64,000 bases of DNA from Chlamydiales bacterium (GCA_024233455.1 JACKPP010000001.1:186001-250000); one strand, 5' to 3'; numbered from the stretch's first letter, positions 46,467-56,140 are shown. Numbers and translations are program-made. Notes: a model not told the origin generated them from the sequence alone.

Positions 46467-47894
46467 ATGAAAATATTGATTGCCGGTAGCACGGGATATG
46501 TTGGAAAACGCCTAATACCCAGACTTTTGGAAGATGGCCACGATTTAGTCCTGCTCACCCGGGGGCTTGGAAGGATTCATGTACCTCCACATCAAAAAAA
46601 CCACGTTCAAGAAATTCAAATTGACCTCTTAGAGCCAGGCTTTGTCTTCCCACCAGATATCGAAGCTGCCTACTACTTAGTCCACTCGATGAAAAGTGGA
46701 CCTGCATTTGCCGATCAAGAAAAAAAATCAGCAGAAAATTTTACAAGCGCTTTAAAAAAAACAGCAGCCAAACAAGTTATTTTTTTATCAGGCATTTCTA
46801 ACGCTAAAAATTTATCTGAACACATTCAGTCACGTCTGCACGTTGAAGAGGTGTTTAAACAAAGCAGCATTCCGGTCACCATTCTAAAAGCCGGGATCAT
46901 TATCGGCTCGGGAAGCGCATCATTTGAGATCATACGCGATTTAGTCGAAAAACTCCCCATCATGGTAGCCCCTAAGTGGATAACCAATTTATGTCAGCCG
47001 ATTGCTATCTACGATGTGGTCTACTACTTGACCCACGTCTTGCACAACTCAGATTGCTTTAATCAGGCATTAGAAATTGGCGGTCCAGATGTTTTGACCT
47101 ACCGAGACATGCTTTACGGCTTGGCCCGAGAAAGAAAGCTAAAACGTTGGATTATCACTATTCCCATTTTAACCCCACGCCTTTCTAGTTACTGGCTCTA
47201 TCTTGTCACTTCAACAAATTTCTTTTTGGCCCGCACGCTTGTGGATAATCTTTCAACTAACTTTATTTGCCAGGATAAACGCATTCAATCTCTGATTCCA
47301 CATGAGTGTTTAAGCTATGCTGAATCCATCAAGCGAGCATTCTCCAAAATCGAAGAAAACATGGTCGTGTCTAGTTGGCATGACGCTCTCTCTTCTAGTA
47401 GTTTTAAAGCCGACTTTAACTACTATATGCAAATGCCCAAGGAGGGATGTTTAAGGGATGCGCATGCATTTAAGTTTACTTGTGATCCCGAGAAAGTACG
47501 CCAGCGTATTTGGAGGATTGGTGGAGATAACGGCTGGTATGGAAGCGATCCTTTGTGGCGCATTCGAGGAATGATTGACCGGTTGCTCGGGGGATCTGGA
47601 TTGCGCCGTGGCAGGCGTGATCCGCAAGAGCTTCTTCCTGGTGATGCCCTCGATTTTTGGCGGGTATTGGTGGCCGATAAAGATCAAAAACGCCTTCTCT
47701 TATACGCTGAAATGAAACTACCCGGCCAAGCCTGGTTAGAATTTCGAATTGAAGGACAGACCCTTTACCAAACCGCCATATTTCGTCCTCGCGGCCTCTT
47801 TGGCCGATTTTATTGGTATCTTCTACTTCCATTTCATAAAATCATCTTTCCACGGATGGGCAAAACAATCATCAAAAAAGCTTTTGAGAACTAG
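46467..47894 (+). CDS. NAD(P)-binding SDR/NmrA-like protein with DUF2867 domain
   Basis: 475 residues. Rossmann start MKILIAGSTGYVGKRLIPRLLEDGH, then AAYYLVHSM and the VIFLSGISN block in the position of the SDR core, followed by a C-terminal 160-residue domain (DPLWRIRGMIDRLLGG, WRVLVADKDQKRLLLYAEMKLPGQAWLEF) typical of DUF2867. ATG 46467 has GGGGGA upstream; ATG 46434 overlaps the divergent MscS start. This family resembles YbjT/complex I assembly NDUFA9-like proteins. The next gene is its short paralogue. Confidence 0.85.
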   Translation: MKILIAGSTGYVGKRLIPRLLEDGHDLVLLTRGLGRIHVPPHQKNHVQEIQIDLLEPGFVFPPDIEAAYYLVHSMKSGPAFADQEKKSAENFTSALKKTAAKQVIFLSGISNAKNLSEHIQSRLHVEEVFKQSSIPVTILKAGIIIGSGSASFEIIRDLVEKLPIMVAPKWITNLCQPIAIYDVVYYLTHVLHNSDCFNQALEIGGPDVLTYRDMLYGLARERKLKRWIITIPILTPRLSSYWLYLVTSTNFFLARTLVDNLSTNFICQDKRIQSLIPHECLSYAESIKRAFSKIEENMVVSSWHDALSSSSFKADFNYYMQMPKEGCLRDAHAFKFTCDPEKVRQRIWRIGGDNGWYGSDPLWRIRGMIDRLLGGSGLRRGRRDPQELLPGDALDFWRVLVADKDQKRLLLYAEMKLPGQAWLEFRIEGQTLYQTAIFRPRGLFGRFYWYLLLPFHKIIFPRMGKTIIKKAFEN

Positions 47895-47918
47895 GTTTAT
47901 TTGCTATAGTCTTGTGAT

Positions 47919-48821
47919 ATGAAGATTTTGTTAACTGGAGCAACTGGAGCAGTGGGCTCTGAGCTACTCCCAAGGCTTTTAAATGAAGGACACGAAGTTG
48001 TCGTTTTGTCTAGAAGGCCTTTTTCTCATCCATCGAAGAAAGTAACCTCTATTCAGGCTGATTTAATCAATTCTATAGCATTACCCCAAGATATCGATAT
48101 TGCCTACTACCTGGTGCATTCGATGGAAAAAAGACAAAAAAATTACGCCCTTTTAGAAAAAACAGCAGCTAGACATTTTGTTTTGGCTCTAAAAGCCACA
48201 CAGGTCAAGCAGATCATTTATCTAAGTGGTATTGCCAATGACCCTGATCGTTCTAGTCACATTGATTCTAGGTTATGTGTGGAAAATGTTTTCAAAGCTA
48301 GCAGCATCCCTACCACCGTTTTAAGAGCTGGAATTATCATTAGTCAAAAAAGTGCATCTTTTAAAATCATTCTCGATTTGGTCAACCGATTACCGGTCAT
48401 GACACCACCTAAATGGATTCATAATTTGTGCCAGCCTATCGCCCTTTGCGACGTCATCGATTACTTACTTGCCGTCGCTCTCCACCCTCAAGCCTTAGGC
48501 CAGACTTTTGATATCGGTGGTCCTGACATCATTTCATACAAAGAGATGTTGCAACGCTGCGCCCAGGCTTTGGGAAAGAAACGCTTAATTATCTCTGTTC
48601 CCTTACTGACACCTTATTTGGCAAGCCTTTGGCTGAAGCTGATTACCGATGTGAATTTTTCACTCTGCAAAAAGCTAGTTCAAAATCTGAAGAACAATTT
48701 TATCTGTAAAGACACCCAAATACAGACTATTTTTCCTAAGTCATGCCTCAACTACGAAGAGGCGCTTGCCAAAGTCTTAATACCCGAAGGAGTGGTCCAT
48801 GCCCCCGTGCCCGTGCCATAG
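47919..48821 (+). CDS. NAD(P)-binding SDR-like paralogue without DUF2867
   Basis: 300 residues, Rossmann ILLTGATGAVGSELLPRLLNEGHEVVVLSRR, IAYYLVHSMEKR and IIYLSGIAND, aligned in order with the upstream gene (e.g. HSRLxVE, LRAGIIIS, APKWIxNLCQPIAxxDV) but ending where the DUF2867 domain would begin. It lies 24 bases downstream, so the two are tandem duplicates with domain loss or gain. It overlaps the YchJ gene by 23 bases. Enzymatic function unknown. Confidence 0.85.
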   Translation: MKILLTGATGAVGSELLPRLLNEGHEVVVLSRRPFSHPSKKVTSIQADLINSIALPQDIDIAYYLVHSMEKRQKNYALLEKTAARHFVLALKATQVKQIIYLSGIANDPDRSSHIDSRLCVENVFKASSIPTTVLRAGIIISQKSASFKIILDLVNRLPVMTPPKWIHNLCQPIALCDVIDYLLAVALHPQALGQTFDIGGPDIISYKEMLQRCAQALGKKRLIISVPLLTPYLASLWLKLITDVNFSLCKKLVQNLKNNFICKDTQIQTIFPKSCLNYEEALAKVLIPEGVVHAPVPVP

Positions 48822-49173
48822 TGGCAAGCCCTATGCTGATTGCTGCCAATCTTTTCATTTAGGATTTCCTCCACCTACAGCGCTTGCGCTTATGCGCTCT
48901 CGCTACTCTGCCTACGCCCTTGGTCTGGTCGATTATATAATTCACACTACCCATAGTGCCAAAAAACCTGACCGCAAGGAAATCGAAGCCTTCTGTAATG
49001 TGACACGTTTTGCGGATCTAGAAATCTTAGATGTAGATGAAAAAGAAGATGAGGCTTCCATTAAATTTAAAGCGACTTTACTACAAGGCAAACACGACGT
49101 ATCGTTTGTCGAAAAAAGCGCATTTATCAAAGAAAATAATCATTGGTTTTACGTTTCAGGTTGCATCAATTAA
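48799..49173 (+). CDS. YchJ-family protein (UPF0225)
   Basis: 124 residues. N-terminal CPCHSGKPYADCC is a SEC-C-type zinc motif; ALALMRSRYSAYALGLVDYIIHT is the defining YchJ block. The C-terminal half forms an NTF2-like fold in this family (known), visible as FADLEILDVDEKEDEASIKFKATL. Role unknown in any bacterium. Overlaps the SDR-like gene. Confidence 0.9.
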   Translation: MPPCPCHSGKPYADCCQSFHLGFPPPTALALMRSRYSAYALGLVDYIIHTTHSAKKPDRKEIEAFCNVTRFADLEILDVDEKEDEASIKFKATLLQGKHDVSFVEKSAFIKENNHWFYVSGCIN

Positions 49174-49197
49174 GATAGAGCTGATAGAAAATAACTT

Positions 49198-50493
49198 ATG
49201 AAACAATCTGTTAAATTCATGCGCTGGGTCGTTTGGGGCCTGTCTGTAGCTTTTTATTTCTACGAGTACCTACCACGGGTATCAGTGAGCATCATGGTCG
49301 ATGGACTTGAGCAATCATTCGCCGTTCAAGCAGGCGCACTGGGCTTGCTCAGTTCTTTATACCTATTTGCTTACGCGCCAATGCAGCTCCCAGTCGGGCT
49401 TTTGATGGACCGCTACGGAGCAAGGCGTCTTTTGACATTTGCAACGCTTGGAGTCGGGCTATCAACCCTCATTTTTGGTCTATCGCCCTATCTTTGGCTT
49501 GCAGGCATCACCCGTTTTATTACCGGAGGAGCCTCAGCTTTTGCCTTTATCGGTATGATCTACATTTGCTCTCACTGGTTTGAAGACAGCAAGCTTGCCA
49601 TTATGATTGGCCTTGGTAATTCGATTGGAATGCTAGGGGCGGTATGCGGTGAAGGTCCTTTGAGTTTTTTTGTGGAAGATTTTGGTTGGCGTCAAACCAT
49701 GTTTGGAATGGGTGTGATCGGCATTATTTTGGCCTTTATCATCTTTTTGATTGTACGCAATGAGCCCCCGGAGATGGCGCATCACAGTACTGACTCTAAA
49801 AAACCGCTGTCTTTCACAAAGACCATCAAACTGGTCATCCACAATAGATGGTCGTGGATCAATGCGGTGGTCTGCCTTTTATTTTACGCCACAACAGGTG
49901 CTTTTGCAGCTCTATGGGGGGTTTCTTTTTTACAAGCTACCTACGGACTTACCAAAACCACAGCAGGATTTGCCTCGTCGATGTTTTTTGTTGGCACTAT
50001 TGTCACCGGGCCTCTCATTGGACTCATTTCTGACTGGATTAGGAAAAGAAAGCCACTTTTGCTGGTCACTACATTTTGTACCCTTATTTGCGTCACCATT
50101 TTGATCTACTCATCAAACTTACCGGTCTGGGGCATTTTCGCCTTATTTTTCCTTAGTGGAGCTTTTTCTGGTGGTCAATTGCTTTGCTATAGCCTAGCAA
50201 TTGAGCTCAACCACCCCGTTGTAAAGGGGACATCTATTGCTTTTACCAACTTTATGGTCTTTGTAGGAAGCGCTGCTTTGCAAGTTTTAACCGGCTTCTT
50301 TTTAGACGCTGCATGGTCAGGAAAAATGGTAAATGGTGTACCTCTCTATACCGGCAGCGAGTATAAAGAAGCGCTTATCATCTATCCCATTACTCTGGCA
50401 CTTGCATTTATTCTCGCTTTCTTTTTAAGAGACAAGCATGCAATTGATGAGCCCATATTTAAAGAGATCTCCCGCTCTTTAAAAACTCGGTAA
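49198..50493 (+). CDS. major facilitator superfamily transporter
   Basis: 431 residues with twelve hydrophobic helices in two halves; the MFS A-motif is GLLMDRYGARRLL, with a second GLISDWIRKRKP in the repeat. N-terminal RWVVWGLSVAFYFYEYLPRVSVSIMVDGL resembles organic-anion or sugar-phosphate type MFS. Substrate unresolved. It is followed after seven bases by the RF-like gene on the same strand and preceded by YchJ with 24 bases, so cotranscription is likely. Confidence 0.9.
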   Translation: MKQSVKFMRWVVWGLSVAFYFYEYLPRVSVSIMVDGLEQSFAVQAGALGLLSSLYLFAYAPMQLPVGLLMDRYGARRLLTFATLGVGLSTLIFGLSPYLWLAGITRFITGGASAFAFIGMIYICSHWFEDSKLAIMIGLGNSIGMLGAVCGEGPLSFFVEDFGWRQTMFGMGVIGIILAFIIFLIVRNEPPEMAHHSTDSKKPLSFTKTIKLVIHNRWSWINAVVCLLFYATTGAFAALWGVSFLQATYGLTKTTAGFASSMFFVGTIVTGPLIGLISDWIRKRKPLLLVTTFCTLICVTILIYSSNLPVWGIFALFFLSGAFSGGQLLCYSLAIELNHPVVKGTSIAFTNFMVFVGSAALQVLTGFFLDAAWSGKMVNGVPLYTGSEYKEALIIYPITLALAFILAFFLRDKHAIDEPIFKEISRSLKTR

Positions 50494-50500
50494 TCGACCT

Positions 50501-50908
50501 ATGGTAGTCAAGAAAGAGAAATGGGATGCCCTAGAAAAAAGAATGCAACAGCTTGATCTACAAGAAGATCAACTCATCGAACGCTTTATTTTGGGAAGCG
50601 GTAGCGGTGGCCAAAAAATCAACAAAACTCACTCCTGCGTTCATTTAAAGCACACAACATCAGGACTTGAGGTGCGCTGCCAAAAGACGCGCTTTCGAGC
50701 AGATAATCGCTACCATGCAAGAGCCCGTCTATGTGATAAACTAGATGCGCTCATCCACCAAGAAAAAAGCAAAAAACAGCAGGCCATTGAAAAAATCAGG
50801 CGTCAGAAAAAAAAGCGCTCGAAGCGCTCCAAAGAAAAAATGCTGCAAGAAAAACACAACCGCTCTACAACCAAGCAGATGCGCGCTTCTCCTTCGGCAG
50901 ACGAGTAG
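50501..50908 (+). CDS. release factor-like GGQ protein
   Basis: 135 residues. GSGSGGQKINKTHSCVHLKHTTSGLEVRCQKTR is the RF catalytic domain with the GGQ peptidyl-tRNA hydrolysis motif, followed by a lysine/arginine-rich tail (RRQKKKRSKRSKEK). There is no codon-recognition domain. Such C12orf65/ArfB-like proteins rescue stalled ribosomes; the form here lacks ArfB's typical N-terminal part, so a stalled-ribosome or split-subunit rescue role is inference. Confidence 0.88.
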   Translation: MVVKKEKWDALEKRMQQLDLQEDQLIERFILGSGSGGQKINKTHSCVHLKHTTSGLEVRCQKTRFRADNRYHARARLCDKLDALIHQEKSKKQQAIEKIRRQKKKRSKRSKEKMLQEKHNRSTTKQMRASPSADE

Positions 50909-51018
50909 TATTTCTTAAAAAATTCATTCCAACCAACTAATTACTAATTAATTATAATATATTATATTAATTAATAGTAATAATATAATTTATGTTATAA
51001 TTAAATTATAGGGGGATT

Positions 51019-52224
51019 ATGTCTAAACGTAATTATACAGTAATTACCGACCAGACAATTCATTGGGTTTGGAAGTACCGACCATCCCTTTTTTCGCGCC
51101 TGCTTCTCCACCGGAAAATAGCCTGCACCCTCTCGGAAGCTCCGCCAGAAATAATCAATACAGCCTTAAGAATCAATGTATTAGCTTTTATAGTTCTACT
51201 CATTAACTACAAAATTGGAGCTATTCCCCTCACTGATACCGCCCTTGTGATTCCCACTCACCTTATACTAGGTAGGGGCAGTTCAAGTCTCATTACCGTA
51301 GCCCTGCTATTTGAAAATCATGGTACGAGTGCAAGTTCTGTGCGCCGCGTAGCATTTCGCAGGCCGTTTTTTGATGAGGACAATAAATCTGGATACATCC
51401 CCAAAGCTTACCGGACAAATGAGACGCAAAAATCGCTCTACGACCATCCTAATATTGAACCCAATGCACTTTACTTAGGAGAGATAGAGGACCCCAAGCA
51501 CCCCTACCCTTTGGAGTTTACCGTAGAAGAAATCTGGGAACAGGGATACAGCTACAACATCAAGCACAAAACAGAGCGGCAAGCAGTCGATACGCTGGAG
51601 ATTATTCTTGGTATGGCCAAGGCTCTGGAATATTTGCACAGCTACAATCTGATTCATCGCGATATAAAACCCTGGAATGTCTTAGTTAGGCGCCTAGACG
51701 ATGGGCACTTAGATGTAAAAGTAACCGATGTTGAAACCATTAGACCGGCAACTGAGCGCAAGATCCCGATGCGCGGAACTCCTGGATTTATTGCTCCAGA
51801 AGTTGAAGCTTCATTTGAGCGGATAAGCGGAACACAGCATGCAGTTCAATCGAAAGCTGCAGATATGTACGCCCTTGGTCAATCTATCCTCTACTTTCGC
51901 TTCATCTTACTACAGCGCGCTTTTGAAAGGGCTCGCAAGTACCAAGCTCGTATGCACGATATGATACACGCCAAAATGCGCACAACCGTCGACAGAAGCC
52001 CCTTAAGCAAAAAATCCTTCAAATCACTCATGGCTCGCCTGGCAAAAAATGGAGCCTTTGATAGCTATGAGTATTTAGAGCTGATTCTAAACACGTTAGA
52101 GGATTTGGCTCGTCAATTAACCAATAAAGATCCGCAGAAGAGGCCTACGGCCTCCGAGGTCATAGACCTTCTCCAATCACTTGCGGATGTTACAGATTTT
52201 AAACCCTTTAAACAGATGGAATAA
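51019..52224 (+). CDS. kinase-like protein with altered catalytic motifs
   Basis: 401 residues. A hydrophobic N-terminal segment (VLAFIVLLI, about 53-62) precedes a kinase fold. The glycine loop is LGRGSSSL; the site of the invariant lysine reads VAFRRP (arginine). The catalytic loop HRDIKPWNVLV is complete, DFG is DVE (TDVETIRP), and GTPGFIAPEVE is a normal activation-segment end. It may be a weak or pseudokinase, or use another lysine. GGGGGA precedes the ATG. The following gene starts two bases after the stop, so the pair is one transcript. Confidence 0.8.
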   Translation: MSKRNYTVITDQTIHWVWKYRPSLFSRLLLHRKIACTLSEAPPEIINTALRINVLAFIVLLINYKIGAIPLTDTALVIPTHLILGRGSSSLITVALLFENHGTSASSVRRVAFRRPFFDEDNKSGYIPKAYRTNETQKSLYDHPNIEPNALYLGEIEDPKHPYPLEFTVEEIWEQGYSYNIKHKTERQAVDTLEIILGMAKALEYLHSYNLIHRDIKPWNVLVRRLDDGHLDVKVTDVETIRPATERKIPMRGTPGFIAPEVEASFERISGTQHAVQSKAADMYALGQSILYFRFILLQRAFERARKYQARMHDMIHAKMRTTVDRSPLSKKSFKSLMARLAKNGAFDSYEYLELILNTLEDLARQLTNKDPQKRPTASEVIDLLQSLADVTDFKPFKQME

Positions 52225-52226
52225 CT

Positions 52227-52607
52227 ATGGCACCAAAAAAAGTAGATGGCTCTTCGCCACAACCCATTGATCACAATCGCAGTCAGTTAAATAAGGAAAA
52301 ACAATCCATTCAAGAAATCAGCTCAAGCTCTCTGCAAAATACTCCCAAAAAGGAGAAAATTCCTACGAAAATAGACACTTCAAAATGGGAAATTCTGGCA
52401 ACTCCATTACTGTATGAAGAGCCCTCTTTTGACCCGGAAAAAGATTCCCCTGAATGGGAAATTGATGCTGAATTCTACGAAGGAGCTGAAAATAGGACAC
52501 TAAGTATGCCTGGCGACAAAAAACCAGAGCCGTATGCTCAATCTACCTCCAGGACTAACCATATTGCCATTACCTTTTTCTTCTTAATGAAGCCTTTTAT
52601 GGGATAG
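52227..52607 (+). CDS. unknown protein coupled to the kinase-like gene
   Basis: 126 residues, low complexity and polar at the start (serine/glutamine/lysine-rich), with tryptophan-acid segments (SKWEILATP, SPEWEIDAEFYEGAEN) and a short hydrophobic end (AITFFFLMKPF). No family recognised. The ATG follows the kinase-like stop after two bases. Its stop overlaps the converging flavoprotein gene by 11 bases. It could be a kinase substrate or co-secreted effector; that is conjecture. Confidence 0.55.
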   Translation: MAPKKVDGSSPQPIDHNRSQLNKEKQSIQEISSSSLQNTPKKEKIPTKIDTSKWEILATPLLYEEPSFDPEKDSPEWEIDAEFYEGAENRTLSMPGDKKPEPYAQSTSRTNHIAITFFFLMKPFMG

Positions 52608-53964
52608 CTTTTCGGGCTGCATTTCTGACGACTTCGGGCAAGGCAGGATGGATGTAGATCATTTTGAGAAGATCAGAAAGAGTTGCGCCCATGGTCATAA
52701 AGGCAATTAGCATGTGGATCATATCTGAGGCTTCCTCACCGAGGATGTGCGCGCCAATGAGCTTTTGACTTCTCCGCTCGAAGATGAGCTTTACCAAGCC
52801 CTCTTCTGAGCGCAGAGCCATTCCCATCGCACTATCAGCATACTGATTAATACCCACAAAATAGTCTATACCCTGTTCAATGCACGCATCTTCAGTCAAA
52901 CCCACGCCAGCTACTTGTGGATGGGAAAAAACAGCATGCGGCATAGGGGGATAAGTAATGGGCTCTGGTTTTTTTTTCTTGAAAAGCGTACGAAACAGAT
53001 GCTCCCCTTCGAAATTTACCGAATGGCGAAAAAGATAACGCCCGATGCAATCTCCCAGAGCGTAGACCCCAGGTGCTGTGGTCTGTAAGTAGTCATTGAC
53101 ACGTATATAGCCTTGTTCATCTAATTCAATCGTCGTATTTTCAATTCCCACCTGGTCAGTCCAAGGGGTCACACCTGTGACAACTAAAAGTGCATCTCCC
53201 TTTAGAACAGTTGGTGCTTTTTGCAGGTCTTGGCAGGTAAGGGAAAATTGACCATTGGCATGTTGGACTTTGACCGGAATCAACCCTTCATGGATCGTAT
53301 AGCGTTTTTTAAAACTGTTGGAAAACGCTGTCCGAATATCCTTATCTTCTTTGCGCAAAAGCTCGCTTCGCACGATAAAATGGACATCTGTTCCCAGCGC
53401 TCCGAAAAAATAACCCAGCTCGCAGGCAATGTAGCCAGCTCCGATCACCAACAGTTTTTTGGGCTGATTTTCTGATGTTAGGGCTTCCTCTGAAGTCATG
53501 TAGGGAGTGCTTTCTAGCCCCTCAATAGAGGGAATAGCTGGCCTTGTTCCGATCCCTACAAAGATTTTTTCGGCTGTGAGTTTTTCTCCTCCAACCTCCA
53601 CTATATGATCTGCAAGAAAGTGCCCTGGTCCAGTATAGAGATCGATATTAGGATGTTTCTCATAAATGGGCGCAATGCTTTTTGAATCAACACTGATGGT
53701 GTGATTAACCCGGCTTATCAAGTTTTTAAAGTTGGTTTTAATGGCGCCTTCTAGTTGCAAATCAAAGCGATGAGCAGAGCGAATGGTTGTAGCCACATCG
53801 GCAGTGTGAATGAGCATTTTTGAAGGGATACACCCCCGATTGAGACAGGTGCCCCCCAGCGGACCTTTCTCAATAATGGCAACTTTTAGTCCAAGATCGG
53901 CACAAGGGCGCACAAGCTTTGTTCCCCCACCTGATCCAATGACGATGACATCGTAGCACTTCAT
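52597..53964 (-). CDS. flavoprotein disulfide reductase, lipoamide/mycothione reductase-like
   Basis: 455 residues of the class I pyridine nucleotide-disulfide oxidoreductase family. FAD Rossmann VIGSGGGTKLVRPCADLG, redox pair in GGTCLNRGCIPSKM, NAD Rossmann VIGAGYIACELGYFFGALG, TAPGVYALGDCIG and the C-terminal IHPALPEVVRNA with the acid-base His-Glu pair. The overall reading is closest to dihydrolipoamide or mycothione-type reductases; a lipoamide complex is not encoded nearby, so the substrate is open. Confidence 0.85.
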   Translation of the reverse strand: MKCYDVIVIGSGGGTKLVRPCADLGLKVAIIEKGPLGGTCLNRGCIPSKMLIHTADVATTIRSAHRFDLQLEGAIKTNFKNLISRVNHTISVDSKSIAPIYEKHPNIDLYTGPGHFLADHIVEVGGEKLTAEKIFVGIGTRPAIPSIEGLESTPYMTSEEALTSENQPKKLLVIGAGYIACELGYFFGALGTDVHFIVRSELLRKEDKDIRTAFSNSFKKRYTIHEGLIPVKVQHANGQFSLTCQDLQKAPTVLKGDALLVVTGVTPWTDQVGIENTTIELDEQGYIRVNDYLQTTAPGVYALGDCIGRYLFRHSVNFEGEHLFRTLFKKKKPEPITYPPMPHAVFSHPQVAGVGLTEDACIEQGIDYFVGINQYADSAMGMALRSEEGLVKLIFERRSQKLIGAHILGEEASDMIHMLIAFMTMGATLSDLLKMIYIHPALPEVVRNAARKAIP

Positions 53965-54000
53965 AGACTTACATTAAGAGTATAACACAGAGGGAATAGT

Positions 54001-55515
54001 TTACGAAACTGCTTTTTGGTCAGCTTCCTCGCTCAAGCTTGAAAAACTCTTGTTGAGTGAGCGCAAGGAAAACATCCACGCAGCAATGATGAGAACAATA
54101 ATCGGCAGCATGATATTACTAATATTCAGTACCGATCCTAATCCGAAAAATTCTATCAGCAACGCTTGCGTCCATGAAGACCCGGCTTTTCCCAGGCGCG
54201 AGCCTACAACGTCAACTGAGGCCTTACCCTTGATTTTAGCTTCAGCATCAAGAGGGATAAAAGCCATCTCCTTGGTTGGATCAAAAATTGAGTATTTCAT
54301 AGCCTTACTCGTGACATTTTGGATCAGACCTAGAATGACGATGAAATAAAGGGGTGTAACACCAAATAGCGCGGTTACGGGTGTTATGTGATCGCGCAGA
54401 ACATAGGCCCCTAAGAAAAATAGCCCAGTCACTCCAATGATGATGGGAGAGAGCCTAGCTGTGCGGTACCAGCCGATTTTACGCATCAGGTTTCCACTAG
54501 CCAAAAGCGCCACAATCGGAGTTGTCACACCAAGGATGATATTGACCTTACCCATGAAGTTTTGATAAGCATTTGATTCCGGAAATTGGAGTTTTAGACA
54601 GGCTTTCCAGGTGACTTCGATCATATTGATGGCAAAGGCGTAACTGACAACAAGAACGGCAATGCATAAAATATATTTGGAGGAAAAGATGTATTTAATG
54701 CTTTGTCCCAAAGTCAGCTTGGGCTTTTCTTTTTTTATGGCAGCAACTACATCAGACGAGCAAAGATTGGGATCTGTCACTACATAGCGCTGCATCCACC
54801 AATAGATCCCCGCAGCAAGAACAATGACTGCCGATGAAAACAAAGTAATTTTTTGAATCGATGACCCAAAGTCGACCAGTGAATCGCTCGGGCAGATGGC
54901 ACACACAATAAAGCCCCCTAAAATGGGGGCTAAATTTCCAGACGCAACAAACAGAGTATAAACCCGTTTGGCCTCACTAATCTTGTTGATATTATTGGCA
55001 AAGCTCCAAAATAGCAGAACCAGCACCATGGTGCCCCAGAGTTCTGCCACCACAAAAAAGAGGGAATTCATCCAATGGCGCACAACGGCGACCCAATGGC
55101 TTCTGGCTTCACCTAAATGCGTTAATAACCAATCAGATAGCTCAGTTGGACTCAGAGCATCCCGCAGCGGATAGAGCACGAATCCAAAAAGAAGAAAAAA
55201 GGCTAGGAATCCACCTAAAACTGTGTAAAATAATTTTTCCTGCGAAAGCTTATTGCTCAGTTTGGTGTAGAGAAGTAGCATGATAATCGAACATGGAAGC
55301 ACAATCCATCCCTTTAGAATAGGAATGACCTCAGCCCCTGACCCGGGAGCTGTCACCACAAGAGTATCTTTAGTGGCTGAGCCTAACAGGCAAAAATTAA
55401 CAGTAAATAAAAATTTTAATAAAAAGAGGGGAACGAATTTTTTATGTTCGTGACGATGAACGGGCCAGAGCCTCTGGCGCCATTTACTAAATTGACCTAC
55501 TATTGCCATTTCCAC
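54001..55515 (-). CDS. nucleotide (ATP/ADP-type) transporter, NTT/TLC family
   Basis: About 504 residues, eleven to twelve hydrophobic helices, of the family used by Chlamydia and Rickettsia to import host ATP or nucleotides. The start FSKWRQRLWPVHRHEHKKFVPLFLLKFLFTVNFCLLGSATKDTLVVTAPGSGAEV matches Npt/Tlc proteins, including the conserved lysine of TKDT. Later blocks AELWGTMVLVLLFWSFANNI and NVTSKAMKYSIFDPTKEMAFIPLD are also family signatures. ATP/ADP antiport versus other nucleotide or H+-coupled uptake (several paralogues exist in chlamydiae) cannot be decided. Start is at 55515 or the second methionine. Confidence 0.95.
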   Translation of the reverse strand: MEMAIVGQFSKWRQRLWPVHRHEHKKFVPLFLLKFLFTVNFCLLGSATKDTLVVTAPGSGAEVIPILKGWIVLPCSIIMLLLYTKLSNKLSQEKLFYTVLGGFLAFFLLFGFVLYPLRDALSPTELSDWLLTHLGEARSHWVAVVRHWMNSLFFVVAELWGTMVLVLLFWSFANNINKISEAKRVYTLFVASGNLAPILGGFIVCAICPSDSLVDFGSSIQKITLFSSAVIVLAAGIYWWMQRYVVTDPNLCSSDVVAAIKKEKPKLTLGQSIKYIFSSKYILCIAVLVVSYAFAINMIEVTWKACLKLQFPESNAYQNFMGKVNIILGVTTPIVALLASGNLMRKIGWYRTARLSPIIIGVTGLFFLGAYVLRDHITPVTALFGVTPLYFIVILGLIQNVTSKAMKYSIFDPTKEMAFIPLDAEAKIKGKASVDVVGSRLGKAGSSWTQALLIEFFGLGSVLNISNIMLPIIVLIIAAWMFSLRSLNKSFSSLSEEADQKAVS

Positions 55516-55540
55516 TCAAGGTTTTAAACATTATAAAGTT

Positions 55541-56140
55541 TTAACCTTTTTTATTGCTACCTTTTTTTCCTGGTGCTCCTGCAGTAATCACAAATCTCAT
55601 AGCATCTTCTACGCTCATATTGAGAGGCTTTATCGCGCTTCTTGGCACCATAAATGTCACGCCCCCAATTTGATAGCTCAAAGGAATAAAAACGGCTACA
55701 TCACCCTCTTGACCCACACCGCTAGGTAAATCATCAAAATTTTCTCTTGTCACTAGACCCACAAAGCGCATGCCATTCCATTCCATCGACACCACTTTTT
55801 CGCTCTTGTTTTCCCCGCCCTTAAAAAAACTCATTAAATCGCAGATGGCGCCATAGAGGGTTTTGATCAGCGGGATACGATTAAAGAGGCGATCAGTCCA
55901 TTCGTTGAAGCGCTGAACCAAATACGTGTTAAAAACGACGCCCACAAAGAAAATCACAATGACTGCAACGATAATACCAAGACCTGGAAAGTAATACCGA
56001 TCTCCAAACCATTCTTTAATAGGATAACTAAAGGTGTCTTCTAGAAAAGATCCCAGCCAAACAACCAAGGCGATCGTAAGGGCTATAGGAGCGATGGCGA
56101 TTAAACCACGCATGAAAATAGTGCTCATTTTTCCTTTCAT
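55541..56140 (-). CDS. DUF502-family membrane protein
   Basis: 199 residues. Two hydrophobic helices (IAPIALTIALVVWLGSFL, GLGIIVAVIVIFFVGVVF) are followed by the family's RIPLIKTLYGAICDLMSFF and a soluble domain with PLSYQIGGVTFMVPRSAIKPLNMSVEDAMRFVITAG. DUF502 proteins are widespread in bacteria, function unknown. It lies 25 bases after the nucleotide transporter start on the same strand, i.e. upstream of it, and is likely cotranscribed. Confidence 0.9.
   Translation of the reverse strand: MKGKMSTIFMRGLIAIAPIALTIALVVWLGSFLEDTFSYPIKEWFGDRYYFPGLGIIVAVIVIFFVGVVFNTYLVQRFNEWTDRLFNRIPLIKTLYGAICDLMSFFKGGENKSEKVVSMEWNGMRFVGLVTRENFDDLPSGVGQEGDVAVFIPLSYQIGGVTFMVPRSAIKPLNMSVEDAMRFVITAGAPGKKGSNKKG

Noticed and set aside
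50930..51010. A/T-rich tract considered as a replication origin
   Set aside because: No DnaA-box cluster or origin-linked genes; better explained as the promoter region of the kinase-like gene.
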